Positions 50,658 to 58,580 of a DNA stretch of 64,000 nt are shown here, piece after piece. Source of the stretch: Rivularia sp963920925 (lineage in GTDB: Bacteria > Cyanobacteriota > Cyanobacteriia > Cyanobacteriales > Nostocaceae). Under the pieces are notes generated by a model that saw nothing but the letters and a program-made list of their open reading frames with translations, did no database searches and had not been told where the DNA came from. The position numbers and the translations under genes are program-made. The stretch covers positions 62,001 through 126,000 of the forward strand of contig NZ_CAWUDI010000006.1 in the NCBI RefSeq assembly GCF_963920925.1. The letters are read 5' to 3'. Position 1 is the first letter of the stretch. Each line of letters starts with the position of its first letter.

Positions 50658-53288
50658 ATGTCCTTCGTCCCTTTACACATTCATAGCGATTACAGTTTGC
50701 TTGATGGTGCGTCTCAGTTGCCTCCTTTGATCGATCGCGCCATCGAATTGGGAATGGAGGCGATCGCCTTAACCGATCACGGGGTGATGTATGGTGCTGT
50801 TGAGTTAATTAAAATTTGTCAGAAAAAGAATTTTAAGCCGATTATCGGCAATGAAATGTATATTATTAACGGCGATATCACGAAACAGGAACGCCGTCCT
50901 CGTTACCATCAGGTTGTTTTAGCGAAGAATACTCGGGGTTATAAAAATTTAACTAAGTTAACTACTATATCTCATTTAGAAGGGGTGCAGGGTAAGGGGA
51001 TTTTTTCGCGTCCCTGTATAAATAAGGAATTATTAAAGCAGTATCACGAAGATTTAATTGTTACCAGCGCTTGTTTGGGTGGAGAAATACCCCAAGCGAT
51101 AATGAGCGGTAGACCGGATGCAGCACGAACAGTGGCTAAATGGTATCAAGATGTATTTGGTGAAGATTATTATTTAGAAATTCAAGACCACGGTTCTCAA
51201 GAAGACCGAGTTGTAAATGTAGAAATTGTCAAAATTGCGCGGGAATTAGGAATTAAGCTGATAGCAACAAACGATTCTCACTATATTTCTTGTAACGATG
51301 TAGAAGCCCACGATGCTTTGTTGTGCATCCAAACTGGGAAGAAGATTTTTGAAGATAAAAGAATGCGTTACAGCGGTACGGAATATCTGAAATCTGCCGA
51401 GGAAATGAAGCAGTTATTCCGCGACCATTTACCGGAAGATGTAATAGAAGAAGCTGTTACAAATACGTTAGAAGTTGCCGATAAAATTGAACCCTATAAA
51501 ATTTTAAGTCCACCTAGAACTCCTCATTTTCCGATTCCATCCGGTCATACAGCCGATACTTTTGTAGAAGAAGTAACATGGCAGGGACTTTTAGACAAGT
51601 TAAATCGGAAATCTCGTAACGAGATAGATAATACCTATAAAGAAAGGCTGAAATATGAATTAAAAATGATTCAGGAGATGGGTTTTTCTGAATACTTTTT
51701 AGTTGTGTGGGACTATATCAAATTTGCTCGTGACAATAACATTCCCGTGGGACCGGGAAGAGGTTCGGCGGCTGGTTCTTTGGTAGCATACTCGATGGGA
51801 ATTACCAATATTGACCCCGTACATCATGGATTGTTATTCGAGCGTTTCTTGAATCCAGAAAGAAAATCCATGCCTGATATTGATACGGATTTTTGTATAG
51901 AAAGTCGTGATAAAGTTATTGATTATGTAACTAGTCAATATGGGGAAGATAAGGTTGCTCAAATTATTACTTTTAACAGATTGACTTCCAAATCTGTATT
52001 AAAAGATGTTGCTAGGGTGTTAGATATTCCTTACGGGGAAGCCGATAAAATGGCGAAATTGATTCCCGTAGCTAGGGGTAAACCGGCTAAGTTGAAAAAG
52101 ATGATTGCCGACGATACGCCGGAACCGGAATTTAAAGAAAGATACGATAACGATCCAGCGGTGAAACACTGGATAGATATGGCAATTCGTATCGAAGGAA
52201 CCAACAAAACCTTCGGAGTTCATGCTGCGGGTGTGGTAATTTCAGCGGAACCTTTAGATGAAATTGTACCATTACAAAGGAATAACGATGGTTCTGTAAT
52301 TACCCAATATTACATGGAAGATATAGAATCGATGGGTTTGTTAAAAATGGACTTTTTGGGTTTAAGAAACCTAACCATGATTGATAAAACCATCGATTTA
52401 ATCCAAAAAAAAATTGGTGGCAGAAGAATAGATCCCTACGAGATAACTGCTCACGAAAGAAAAGCCCAAAAAGTATTAGCGAGAGGTGGGGAAACAGCTA
52501 AACTTCCTAACGATGTCAGAAAGACTTATGAATTATTAGAAGCAGGAGAATTAGAAGGAATATTTCAATTAGAATCTTCAGGAATGCGGCAAATTGTAAG
52601 AGATTTGAAACCTTCCAATATAGAAGATATTTCCTCAATTTTAGCGCTTTATCGACCGGGACCATTAGACGCAGGATTAATTCCTCACTTTATCGATAGA
52701 AAACACGGTAGAGAACAAATAGCATACCAAGCCAATGTTTTAGAACCGATTCTTGATGAAACTTACGGAATTATGGTTTATCAAGAGCAAATCATGAAAA
52801 TTGCTCAAGACATGGCTGGTTATTCCTTGGGACAAGCCGATTTGCTGCGGCGTGCGATGGGTAAAAAGAAAGTATCAGAAATGCAGAAACATCGCGAAAT
52901 TTTTATTGATGGTTCTGCAAAAAATGGTGTTAGCAAACAAATTGCTGAAGCATTATTCGATCAGATGATTAAATTTGCTGAATATTGCTTGAGTTACGAC
53001 ACCGAAGTTTTAACTGAAGAATATGGTTTGATGCCAATAGGTAAAATAGTTGAAAATAAAATTGAATGTACCGTGTTTAGCGTCGATCAAAATGGGAATG
53101 TTTATAGTCAACCCATCGCACAATGGCACAATCGCGGAATGCAAGAAGTTTTTGAATACGAATTAGAAGATGGTTCGATAATTAGAGCAACTAAAGATCA
53201 TAAATTTATGACAGTTGACGGCGAAATGTTGGCGATTGATGAGATTTTTGCAAGGGATTTGGAGTTGAAGCAAGTCAAAGGATTTTAG
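50658..53288 (+). CDS. dnaE: DNA polymerase III alpha subunit, N-terminal half with split intein N-fragment
   Basis: The N-terminal part of the replicative polymerase, ending in a split intein. Residues 1-776 are DnaE: PHP domain ('PLHIHSDYSLLDGASQLPPLIDRAIELGMEAIALTDHGVMYG'), then the polymerase core with 'GPGRGSAAGSLVAYSMGIT' and the catalytic acid motif 'PDIDTDFCIESRDKVIDYV'. The intein begins at Cys777 ('FAEY' then CLSYDTEVLT) and runs 100 residues to the stop, with block B 'RATKDHKFMTVDG'. It is close to the Nostoc punctiforme DnaE-N intein (102 residues). The protein must be spliced in trans to a DnaE-C part encoded elsewhere; none is in this window. The last residues (QVKGF) and the TAG are written in the 23-base repeat, so the tail differs from that of relatives. 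Confidence 0.97.
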   Translation: MSFVPLHIHSDYSLLDGASQLPPLIDRAIELGMEAIALTDHGVMYGAVELIKICQKKNFKPIIGNEMYIINGDITKQERRPRYHQVVLAKNTRGYKNLTKLTTISHLEGVQGKGIFSRPCINKELLKQYHEDLIVTSACLGGEIPQAIMSGRPDAARTVAKWYQDVFGEDYYLEIQDHGSQEDRVVNVEIVKIARELGIKLIATNDSHYISCNDVEAHDALLCIQTGKKIFEDKRMRYSGTEYLKSAEEMKQLFRDHLPEDVIEEAVTNTLEVADKIEPYKILSPPRTPHFPIPSGHTADTFVEEVTWQGLLDKLNRKSRNEIDNTYKERLKYELKMIQEMGFSEYFLVVWDYIKFARDNNIPVGPGRGSAAGSLVAYSMGITNIDPVHHGLLFERFLNPERKSMPDIDTDFCIESRDKVIDYVTSQYGEDKVAQIITFNRLTSKSVLKDVARVLDIPYGEADKMAKLIPVARGKPAKLKKMIADDTPEPEFKERYDNDPAVKHWIDMAIRIEGTNKTFGVHAAGVVISAEPLDEIVPLQRNNDGSVITQYYMEDIESMGLLKMDFLGLRNLTMIDKTIDLIQKKIGGRRIDPYEITAHERKAQKVLARGGETAKLPNDVRKTYELLEAGELEGIFQLESSGMRQIVRDLKPSNIEDISSILALYRPGPLDAGLIPHFIDRKHGREQIAYQANVLEPILDETYGIMVYQEQIMKIAQDMAGYSLGQADLLRRAMGKKKVSEMQKHREIFIDGSAKNGVSKQIAEALFDQMIKFAEYCLSYDTEVLTEEYGLMPIGKIVENKIECTVFSVDQNGNVYSQPIAQWHNRGMQEVFEYELEDGSIIRATKDHKFMTVDGEMLAIDEIFARDLELKQVKGF

Positions 53289-53304
53289 ATTTTAACAACG
53301 GATG
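53282..53304 (+). repeat. 23-base dispersed repeat, third copy, overlapping the dnaE stop
   Basis: Exact copy of 12067-12089. It covers the last bases of the dnaE N-half coding sequence and contributes its TAG stop codon. Confidence 0.7.
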
Positions 53305-53848
53305 CTTTTGTTTTAGATTTTGGATTATTTAGGTGTAGGGTGTGTGACTAGGGTGTTGACTTTGATAGGATTTCCGCGCTTAAAATTCATACAGCTTTTA
53401 TGCCACACCATCTCCCGCCCTCACCCCGCCCTGAAGGGCACCCCTCTCCCAAGTTTGGGAGAGGGGTTGGGGGAGAGGGATTTATCTTTAATAAGAACAC
53501 GTTTTTTGCATGAATTTTTAACCTCTAAAAAGGTACAAAGTCAACAGCCTAGTGTGTGACGTTGGAGAAAATTTTGATCGCGTCATGCACCGACGATAAT
53601 TTATGGTAAAGATATTAAACCGCAGAGGCGCTGAGAGGATGCGCGGGGAAGTCACAAATAAGACCGATTTTCGAGATCCCCCTAAATCCCCCTTAGAAAG
53701 GGGGACTTTAACCCCCCTTTTTAAGGGGGGAAGGGGGGATCGAAGCAATAATTGAGTTAAGAAGGATACTTTTGAAAGATCCTCTGAGCAAGATAAAATA
53801 GAGAGAATTCGGATTTTAAGTTTAATTTTAAGTTTAATATAAATTCTA
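53289..53848. other. Intergenic region with CT-rich and C-rich palindromic repeats
   Basis: Contains a CT-rich hairpin element at 53410-53480 (CACCCCGCCCTGAAGGGCACCC, CCCTCTCCCAAGTTTGGGAGAGGGG) and a C-rich palindrome cluster at 53677-53740 (AATCCCCCTTAGAAAGGGGGA, CCCCCCTTTTTAAGGGGGG). Small frames across these are repeats. No gene was seen. Confidence 0.55.
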
Positions 53849-54673
53849 ATGTCAACCAACGATAAAACAGCTTACAAACAACAGCTATTAACCGACTTTA
53901 ATTCCAGAACTAATTACGATAATGGTAGATTTTATCAAGCGATTGCCAATCGGTTAATTGAATTTGCGAATTTACAAAACGGACAAAAAATATTAGATAT
54001 AGCGACGGGTACCGGTATAGTTGCGTTGAATGCTGCCCAAAAAGTTGGGAGCCAAGGAAAGGTTATCGGTGTTGATATCTCTGCGGGAATGTTAAACAAT
54101 GCCAAACAAAAGTTAGCTGAAACTAATTTGCAAAATGTTGAATTTATCGAAGCAGATGCGGAAACTGTCTTATTTAGCGACAATAGTTTTGATGCTGTAT
54201 TATGTTCTTTAGCTGTTTGTTATTTAACCGATATTCCCGCAGCTTTGCGAAATTGGCATAGATTAATCAAAAAAGATGGATTTGTAGCCTTTAATGTCTG
54301 GGAGGAAAACGCTTTCCCACCTTCTGTTTTATTCAGAGAAGTTGCAGGCAGGTATGGTATAAATATTCCCAATCCTAACGCGCCGATGGGAACAACTGAA
54401 AGACGCAATAAATTATTACGCGAAATAGGTTTGAGAGATATTCAGATAGAAACCGAGCAGTTTGGTTGGTATTTTCAGATAGATGATAGCGCAATTGAAG
54501 GTAGTTGGCGGGGAAATTCAAAAAACGTTTTCGGCTATCAAGTATTTCAGCTTTCAGCAGATAAATTAGAGCAATGTAAAGCTGAATATGCTAGAGAAAT
54601 GCGGAATCTACCAACAACAGAAAAAGGCGTTTGGTGCGATGCGCCGATATTTTTTATCCGGGCAGTTAAATAG
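53849..54673 (+). CDS. SAM-dependent methyltransferase, paralogue 1
   Basis: Class I methyltransferase of the UbiE/ubiquinone-menaquinone-like group, 274 residues, small-molecule acceptor unknown. Motif I is 'ILDIATGTGIVAL' (residues 48-60). Then come 'VIGVDISAGMLNNAKQKL' (acidic residue binding the ribose), 'FIEADAETVLFSDNSFDAVLCSLAVCYLTDIPAALRNWHRLIKKDGFVAFNVWEE' and a C-terminal substrate cap ending 'EKGVWCDAPIFFIRAVK'. Two clear paralogues lie downstream (55968 and 57507). No good ribosome site precedes the ATG. The cysteines 'CSLAVCYL' at the active-site loop differ from the paralogues. Confidence 0.9.
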   Translation: MSTNDKTAYKQQLLTDFNSRTNYDNGRFYQAIANRLIEFANLQNGQKILDIATGTGIVALNAAQKVGSQGKVIGVDISAGMLNNAKQKLAETNLQNVEFIEADAETVLFSDNSFDAVLCSLAVCYLTDIPAALRNWHRLIKKDGFVAFNVWEENAFPPSVLFREVAGRYGINIPNPNAPMGTTERRNKLLREIGLRDIQIETEQFGWYFQIDDSAIEGSWRGNSKNVFGYQVFQLSADKLEQCKAEYAREMRNLPTTEKGVWCDAPIFFIRAVK

Positions 54674-54805
54674 AAATGCAGTAAAATCAGCTTCTTGCCC
54701 TTACCAATTACCCATTACCGATTACCTATTTACTTGGTACACTTTCGCTTTAAACTAATAACCGTGAGCAGTGAGCAGTTAAGAGTTAGGAGTTGAGTTT
54801 TAAGA

Positions 54806-55699
54806 ATGGAATCCGAAAGACTTTCAGCGATTGAAGTTGTAAGCGGAAATCTAATTCCCGTTGCTTACAAACCTCCAATTATTTCGGGTGCTTCAAGTTG
54901 GGAAGATATTTCAGTTGAGCAACATCATTTACCAGCTTTTGAATCTCCGGAAATTTGTTTGCAGCAACATAGCATTGCTATTCAACTTGGTAGTAGTTAT
55001 CAAATAGATTGGCGTTTAGCAGGAGGAAAACTACATACTACTCAAATGAGAAAAGGTGTAATTGGTATTACTCCTAAAAGTGTTCCAACTCAAGCACGCT
55101 GGTTTGAAGATGTTGATTTTTTATTAATATCTCTTAATTCAAATCTTTTTCATAAAGTATACGGTGATTCCATTGATTGCGATTCTATTGAAATTATTCC
55201 CCAGCGAGGTGTTGATGATTCGCAAATTTTCCATTTGGGAATGGCTTTGAAGGGAGAAATTACGGCAAGATGTCCATCTGGTAATATTTTTGCTGAATCA
55301 ATTGCAACTGCTTTAGCTATTCGTATTCTGAAAAATTATTCTTCAGTTAATATAAAAATTACTAAATCCGAAATTCAACTTTCCCAGCAACAATTACAGC
55401 AAGTAATTGATTACATCCATGACAATTTAGCGCTGAAGTTAAGTTTAAAGGAGCTTGCAATTTTAGTAAGTATGAGTTCTTATAATTTTTGTCGCTGGTT
55501 TAAAAATTCAATGGGTATCTCTCCACATCAATATATTATTCAATGTCGGATTAAACGAGCAAAGTATTTACTTGCCTATACTAAATTACCTTTAGTTGAC
55601 ATAGCATTAAATATTGGTTGCTCCAGCCAAACTAATTTTACTGTTTTGTTTCGTAAGCATATGGGAATTACACCCAGAGCGTATAAAAATCAATTTTGA
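54806..55699 (+). CDS. AraC family transcriptional regulator
   Basis: 297 residues. The C-terminal 100 residues form the paired helix-turn-helix DNA-binding domain: 'LSLKELAILVSMSSYNFCRWFKNSMGISPHQYIIQCRIKRAKYLLAYTKLPLVDIALNIGCSSQTNFTVLFRKHMGITPRAYK', with the second helix and the conserved 'F..LFRKHMGITPRAYK' end clearly visible. The N-terminal 190 residues ('FESPEICLQQHSIAIQLGSSYQIDWRLAGGKLHTTQMRKGVIGITPKSVPTQARW') look like a cupin-type sensing domain. It lies between methyltransferase paralogues 1 and 2 on the same strand and is a natural candidate for their regulator; no operator was identified. Confidence 0.94.
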   Translation: MESERLSAIEVVSGNLIPVAYKPPIISGASSWEDISVEQHHLPAFESPEICLQQHSIAIQLGSSYQIDWRLAGGKLHTTQMRKGVIGITPKSVPTQARWFEDVDFLLISLNSNLFHKVYGDSIDCDSIEIIPQRGVDDSQIFHLGMALKGEITARCPSGNIFAESIATALAIRILKNYSSVNIKITKSEIQLSQQQLQQVIDYIHDNLALKLSLKELAILVSMSSYNFCRWFKNSMGISPHQYIIQCRIKRAKYLLAYTKLPLVDIALNIGCSSQTNFTVLFRKHMGITPRAYKNQF

Positions 55700-55865
55700 A
55701 ATTGCCCTAACGCACCGCAAAATTATGATAATAACAATACGTTACGAATAATTTATTTGTAGGGTGTGTTACGGCGCGAATAATTTTGTTGGAGATTACA
55801 ATTTTGAAATTGCCGTAACGCATCACGAGATTATGGTAAAAACGATACGTCACAAATAAATCATA
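55692..55865. repeat. Local direct duplication after the AraC gene
   Basis: About 65 bases beginning ATTTTGAAATTGCC and TAACGCA are repeated with a spacing of about 107 bases (55692-55757 and 55799-55864). The first copy includes the last bases of the AraC gene and its stop codon. A GTAGGGTGTGTTACGG motif between the copies belongs to the same dispersed family as 38938-38975. Confidence 0.6.
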
Positions 55866-55967
55866 ATTGATTGCAAGATTTCAATATACTTCGGAGCAAG
55901 TTTTCAGAAGACAACTATATTGCTTGCTGTTTATATTTAGCTTTAACCAACACAGGGATAAAAAATC

Positions 55968-56783
55968 GTGAATAATTCCCAATACGAGAAACAGTATAAA
56001 CAGCAGGTAACTGATTTTTTCAATCAACGAACTAAGTATGATGATGATTTCCGCTTTCGTTTAGCGCTTGCTTTAGTGGATTTAGTACAGCTTCAGAAAG
56101 GACAGAAAATATTAGATGTCGCAACTGGTACCGGAATTGTGGCAATGGCAGCTGCCGAAATCATCGGCAATCAAGGAAAAGTAGTCGGTGTGGATATCTC
56201 TTCTACTATGCTAAATCAAGCACGAGAAAAGATTGAGCAAGCTGGTTTGCAAAATATTGAATTGATTGAAGCTGATGCGGATTATGTAAACTTTGAAGAT
56301 AAAAGTTTTGACGCAATTTTTTGTTCTTCCGCTTTCGTCTGGTTGAGTGATATTCCGAACAACCTACAAAAATGGTATCGTTTTCTTAATAAAGGCGGTG
56401 CGTTGGCTTTCTCTTGTTTTTCAGAAACATCTTTTATGACACCAATTATTATTCAAGCTTGTGAAGCAGCTTGCGGAATTTCTCTACCAAATATTAATGC
56501 ACCTTTGGGTACTCCCGAAAAATGCCGTGATTTATTACAAAAAGTTGGTTTTCAAAGAATTTCTATCACTACCCAACAATTTGGTAGTTACATTAGCCTT
56601 AATGATGCGAAATCCTGGAATGGGAATTGGTTTCATCCTCGAAGTAATCCTTTAAAAGAACTTTCACAGATAGAATTAAAACATTGTAAAGCAGAATATG
56701 AGGCAGCTATTGAAAACTTAGCTACAGATAAAGGTGTTTGGAATGATAAGACAACTTTTTTTGTCGTTGCACATAAAGATTAA
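55968..56783 (+). CDS. SAM-dependent methyltransferase, paralogue 2
   Basis: 271 residues, start GTG at 55968 (the frame has no better ATG). Motif I 'ILDVATGTGIVAM' (residues 48-60), 'VVGVDISSTMLNQAREKI', 'LIEADADYVNFEDKSFDAIFCSSAFVWLSDIPNNLQKWYRFLNKGGALAFSCFSE', and the same C-terminal cap ending 'TDKGVWNDKTTFFVVAHKD'. Clearly homologous to the genes at 53849 and 57507 along its length; closer to the latter in the 'SLPNI...PLGT..KC..LL...GF' segment. Acceptor unknown. Confidence 0.9.
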   Translation: MNNSQYEKQYKQQVTDFFNQRTKYDDDFRFRLALALVDLVQLQKGQKILDVATGTGIVAMAAAEIIGNQGKVVGVDISSTMLNQAREKIEQAGLQNIELIEADADYVNFEDKSFDAIFCSSAFVWLSDIPNNLQKWYRFLNKGGALAFSCFSETSFMTPIIIQACEAACGISLPNINAPLGTPEKCRDLLQKVGFQRISITTQQFGSYISLNDAKSWNGNWFHPRSNPLKELSQIELKHCKAEYEAAIENLATDKGVWNDKTTFFVVAHKD

Positions 56784-56800
56784 ATAAGAATAAGACTAAA

Positions 56801-57160
56801 TCAATTCAATATCCAACAACGTGCTTCGCATCTGTCTTCAAAAGTAAAACACTTGACTTTTACACCTGCAACAAGCAAACTTTTCATAGTTTCAAGACTT
56901 TGAATTAATTTTTGATCGATTACTATCACTTCTTTTTCAAATTTGTGAAACTGACTTAAAGTAAATTCTAATTCTTTCAGTAAAGTTTCTAGCGAAAAAC
57001 CTTCAATACCTTGAATCTCAACATATATCCGTAAAAACTCGTAATGCACCTCTACTTCACTAATAAAATTTTTCACTAATTCAAAGTCTTTAGTCTTTAC
57101 ATTTCCTTTGATTGAAACACCTATAACGTTGTTAGCATCCATTGATAGCAGCTTGATCAT
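56801..57160 (-). CDS. SpoIIAA-like (STAS/SEC14-type) protein
   Basis: 119 residues matching the SpoIIAA-like family (PF11964) in pattern: 'MIKLLSMDANNVIGVSIKGNVKTKDFELVKNFISEVEVHYEFLRIYVEIQGIEGFSLETLLKELEFTLSQFHKFEKEVIVIDQKLIQSLETMKSLL'. Such proteins are small soluble alpha/beta domains, possibly lipid- or partner-binding; function unknown. The C-terminal 'VKCFTFEDRCEARCWI' has three cysteines. GGAGAGA upstream of the ATG on the minus strand is a good ribosome site. Convergent with methyltransferase paralogue 2 (17 bases between stops). Confidence 0.8.
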   Translation of the reverse strand: MIKLLSMDANNVIGVSIKGNVKTKDFELVKNFISEVEVHYEFLRIYVEIQGIEGFSLETLLKELEFTLSQFHKFEKEVIVIDQKLIQSLETMKSLLVAGVKVKCFTFEDRCEARCWILN

Positions 57161-57506
57161 ATTCTCTCTCCAAAAAAATAATTTATATATAAGCTCTGTT
57201 TAAAATGACACTATAGTCTTATGCTTTATTAGCACATTTACTAATGTATTTAAAGTTACTTCATAGTAAATTTAATTTCGTATTCAATTTGAACATACAA
57301 ACACAACATATATGACAATCCTACTTTTCCTACTACCTCGTCTTGTATATATATGGGGTTTAAATAATTAGCTTATGCAGTTGTAGATGCTTTTACCCGT
57401 ACAAATTGAGTCTGACTGTATAGATGCTTTAAGGTAACTATTTGATAGTAAGACTTGAATTAATTAATTAATCTAATTAAAATACTTGATAAAAGAGATT
57501 TTGTAA
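57161..57506. other. Divergent intergenic region
   Basis: 346 AT-rich bases between the SpoIIAA-like gene (leftward) and methyltransferase paralogue 3 (rightward). It must hold both promoters; no operator could be recognised. 'AAAAGAG' at 57492-57498 is the only ribosome-site-like sequence before 57507. Confidence 0.4.
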
Positions 57507-58322
57507 ATGTCTAATTATACAAAACTTAATAAATATAAGCAGCAAGTAGCTGATTACTTCAATGCTAGAAGCAATTATGATGGTAGTGACTTTGTAAACC
57601 GTCGTGCCAATCATTTTTTAGAGTTATTACCATTAGAAAAAGGATATAAAGTACTTGATATTGCAACTGGTACGGGTTTAATTGCGATTCCTGCGGCTGA
57701 AATTGTAGGTATACAGGGTAAAGTTGTCGGAGTTGATATCGCTGCTGTTTTACTCAAACAAGCACAAAAGAAAATTGATGCCTTAAATTCAAGAAATATT
57801 GAGTTAATTGAAGTAGACGCAGAATACCTGAACTTTAAAGAAAATAGTTTTGATGCTGTTTTATGTTGTTCCGCTCTTATGGTTTTTAAAAATATTCCTG
57901 CTGCCTTCAAAGATTGGTATAGTTTTCTAAAACCAGGTGGAATCGTCGCTTTTAATGCTTATGCGGAAACTTCTTTGATGACACCTGCAATTATTCAATC
58001 TTGTTCTAACTGTGGTATTTCTCTACCGAATATACACGAGCCTTTAGGTACCGTGCAAAAATGCGAAAACCTTTTAACAGAAGCTGGATTTGATAATATT
58101 GAAGTTACAACCGAGCAATTTGGTAAATATATGTTGGTTGATGATGCGAAGAAGATTTTCGATGGAAGTACTTGGATTCATCCTGAAAACCCTTTATTGC
58201 AACTTCCCATAGAAAAAAAAGAACAATTAAAAGCTGAATTTGCCCGCATTATTGAAGGTTTGGCTACAGATAAAGGCGTTTGGCATGATATTACAAGCTT
58301 CTTTGTATTAGCGCGGAAATGA
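57507..58322 (+). CDS. SAM-dependent methyltransferase, paralogue 3
   Basis: 271 residues. Motif I 'VLDIATGTGLIAI' (about 49-61), 'VVGVDIAAVLLKQAQKKI', 'LIEVDAEYLNFKENSFDAVLCCSALMVFKNIPAAFKDWYSFLKPGGIVAFNAYAE', C-terminal 'TDKGVWHDITSFFVLARK'. It shares the opening 'YKQQVADYFNARSNYD' with its paralogues, a segment conserved in all three and probably part of the substrate lid. Acceptor unknown. The leftward neighbour is the SpoIIAA-like gene; the GMC oxidoreductase is convergent on the right. Confidence 0.9.
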   Translation: MSNYTKLNKYKQQVADYFNARSNYDGSDFVNRRANHFLELLPLEKGYKVLDIATGTGLIAIPAAEIVGIQGKVVGVDIAAVLLKQAQKKIDALNSRNIELIEVDAEYLNFKENSFDAVLCCSALMVFKNIPAAFKDWYSFLKPGGIVAFNAYAETSLMTPAIIQSCSNCGISLPNIHEPLGTVQKCENLLTEAGFDNIEVTTEQFGKYMLVDDAKKIFDGSTWIHPENPLLQLPIEKKEQLKAEFARIIEGLATDKGVWHDITSFFVLARK

Positions 58323-58457
58323 ATTGCAAAGCCGTATAAGTGATGCGAATTAATAGTTATAAAAGAGGGAGTAGTTAAGAAAGATGAGATTAGTTTCTGA
58401 ATGTTAGTTATAGAAAGCACTACTTTAATATTTCAAACACAGAAACGTTATTGACTC

Positions 58458-58548
58458 AGGATTTACGCAACCGCAACGATAAATTAAGTATTTCAGCCGT
58501 TTAGATCCCCCCAACCCCCCTTATAAAGGGAGGCTTTACGTAAATCCT
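58458..58548 (+). mobile_element. Small MITE-like element with 10-base terminal inverted repeats
   Basis: Begins AGGATTTACG and ends CGTAAATCCT, a perfect ten-base inverted repeat, 91 bases in all. The interior contains 'CAACCGCAAC' and a C-rich palindrome (GATCCCCCCAACCCCCCTTA). A second, inverted copy lies at 62998-63086. Lacks any coding capacity. Confidence 0.65.
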
Positions 58549-58580
58549 ATTCCCTATTCCCTATTCCCTACTCTTAACTC

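Noticed and set aside
50658..53288. dnaE truncated by frameshift or assembly error
   Set aside because: The end is a canonical split intein N-fragment beginning at Cys777 after FAEY, which explains the short protein.
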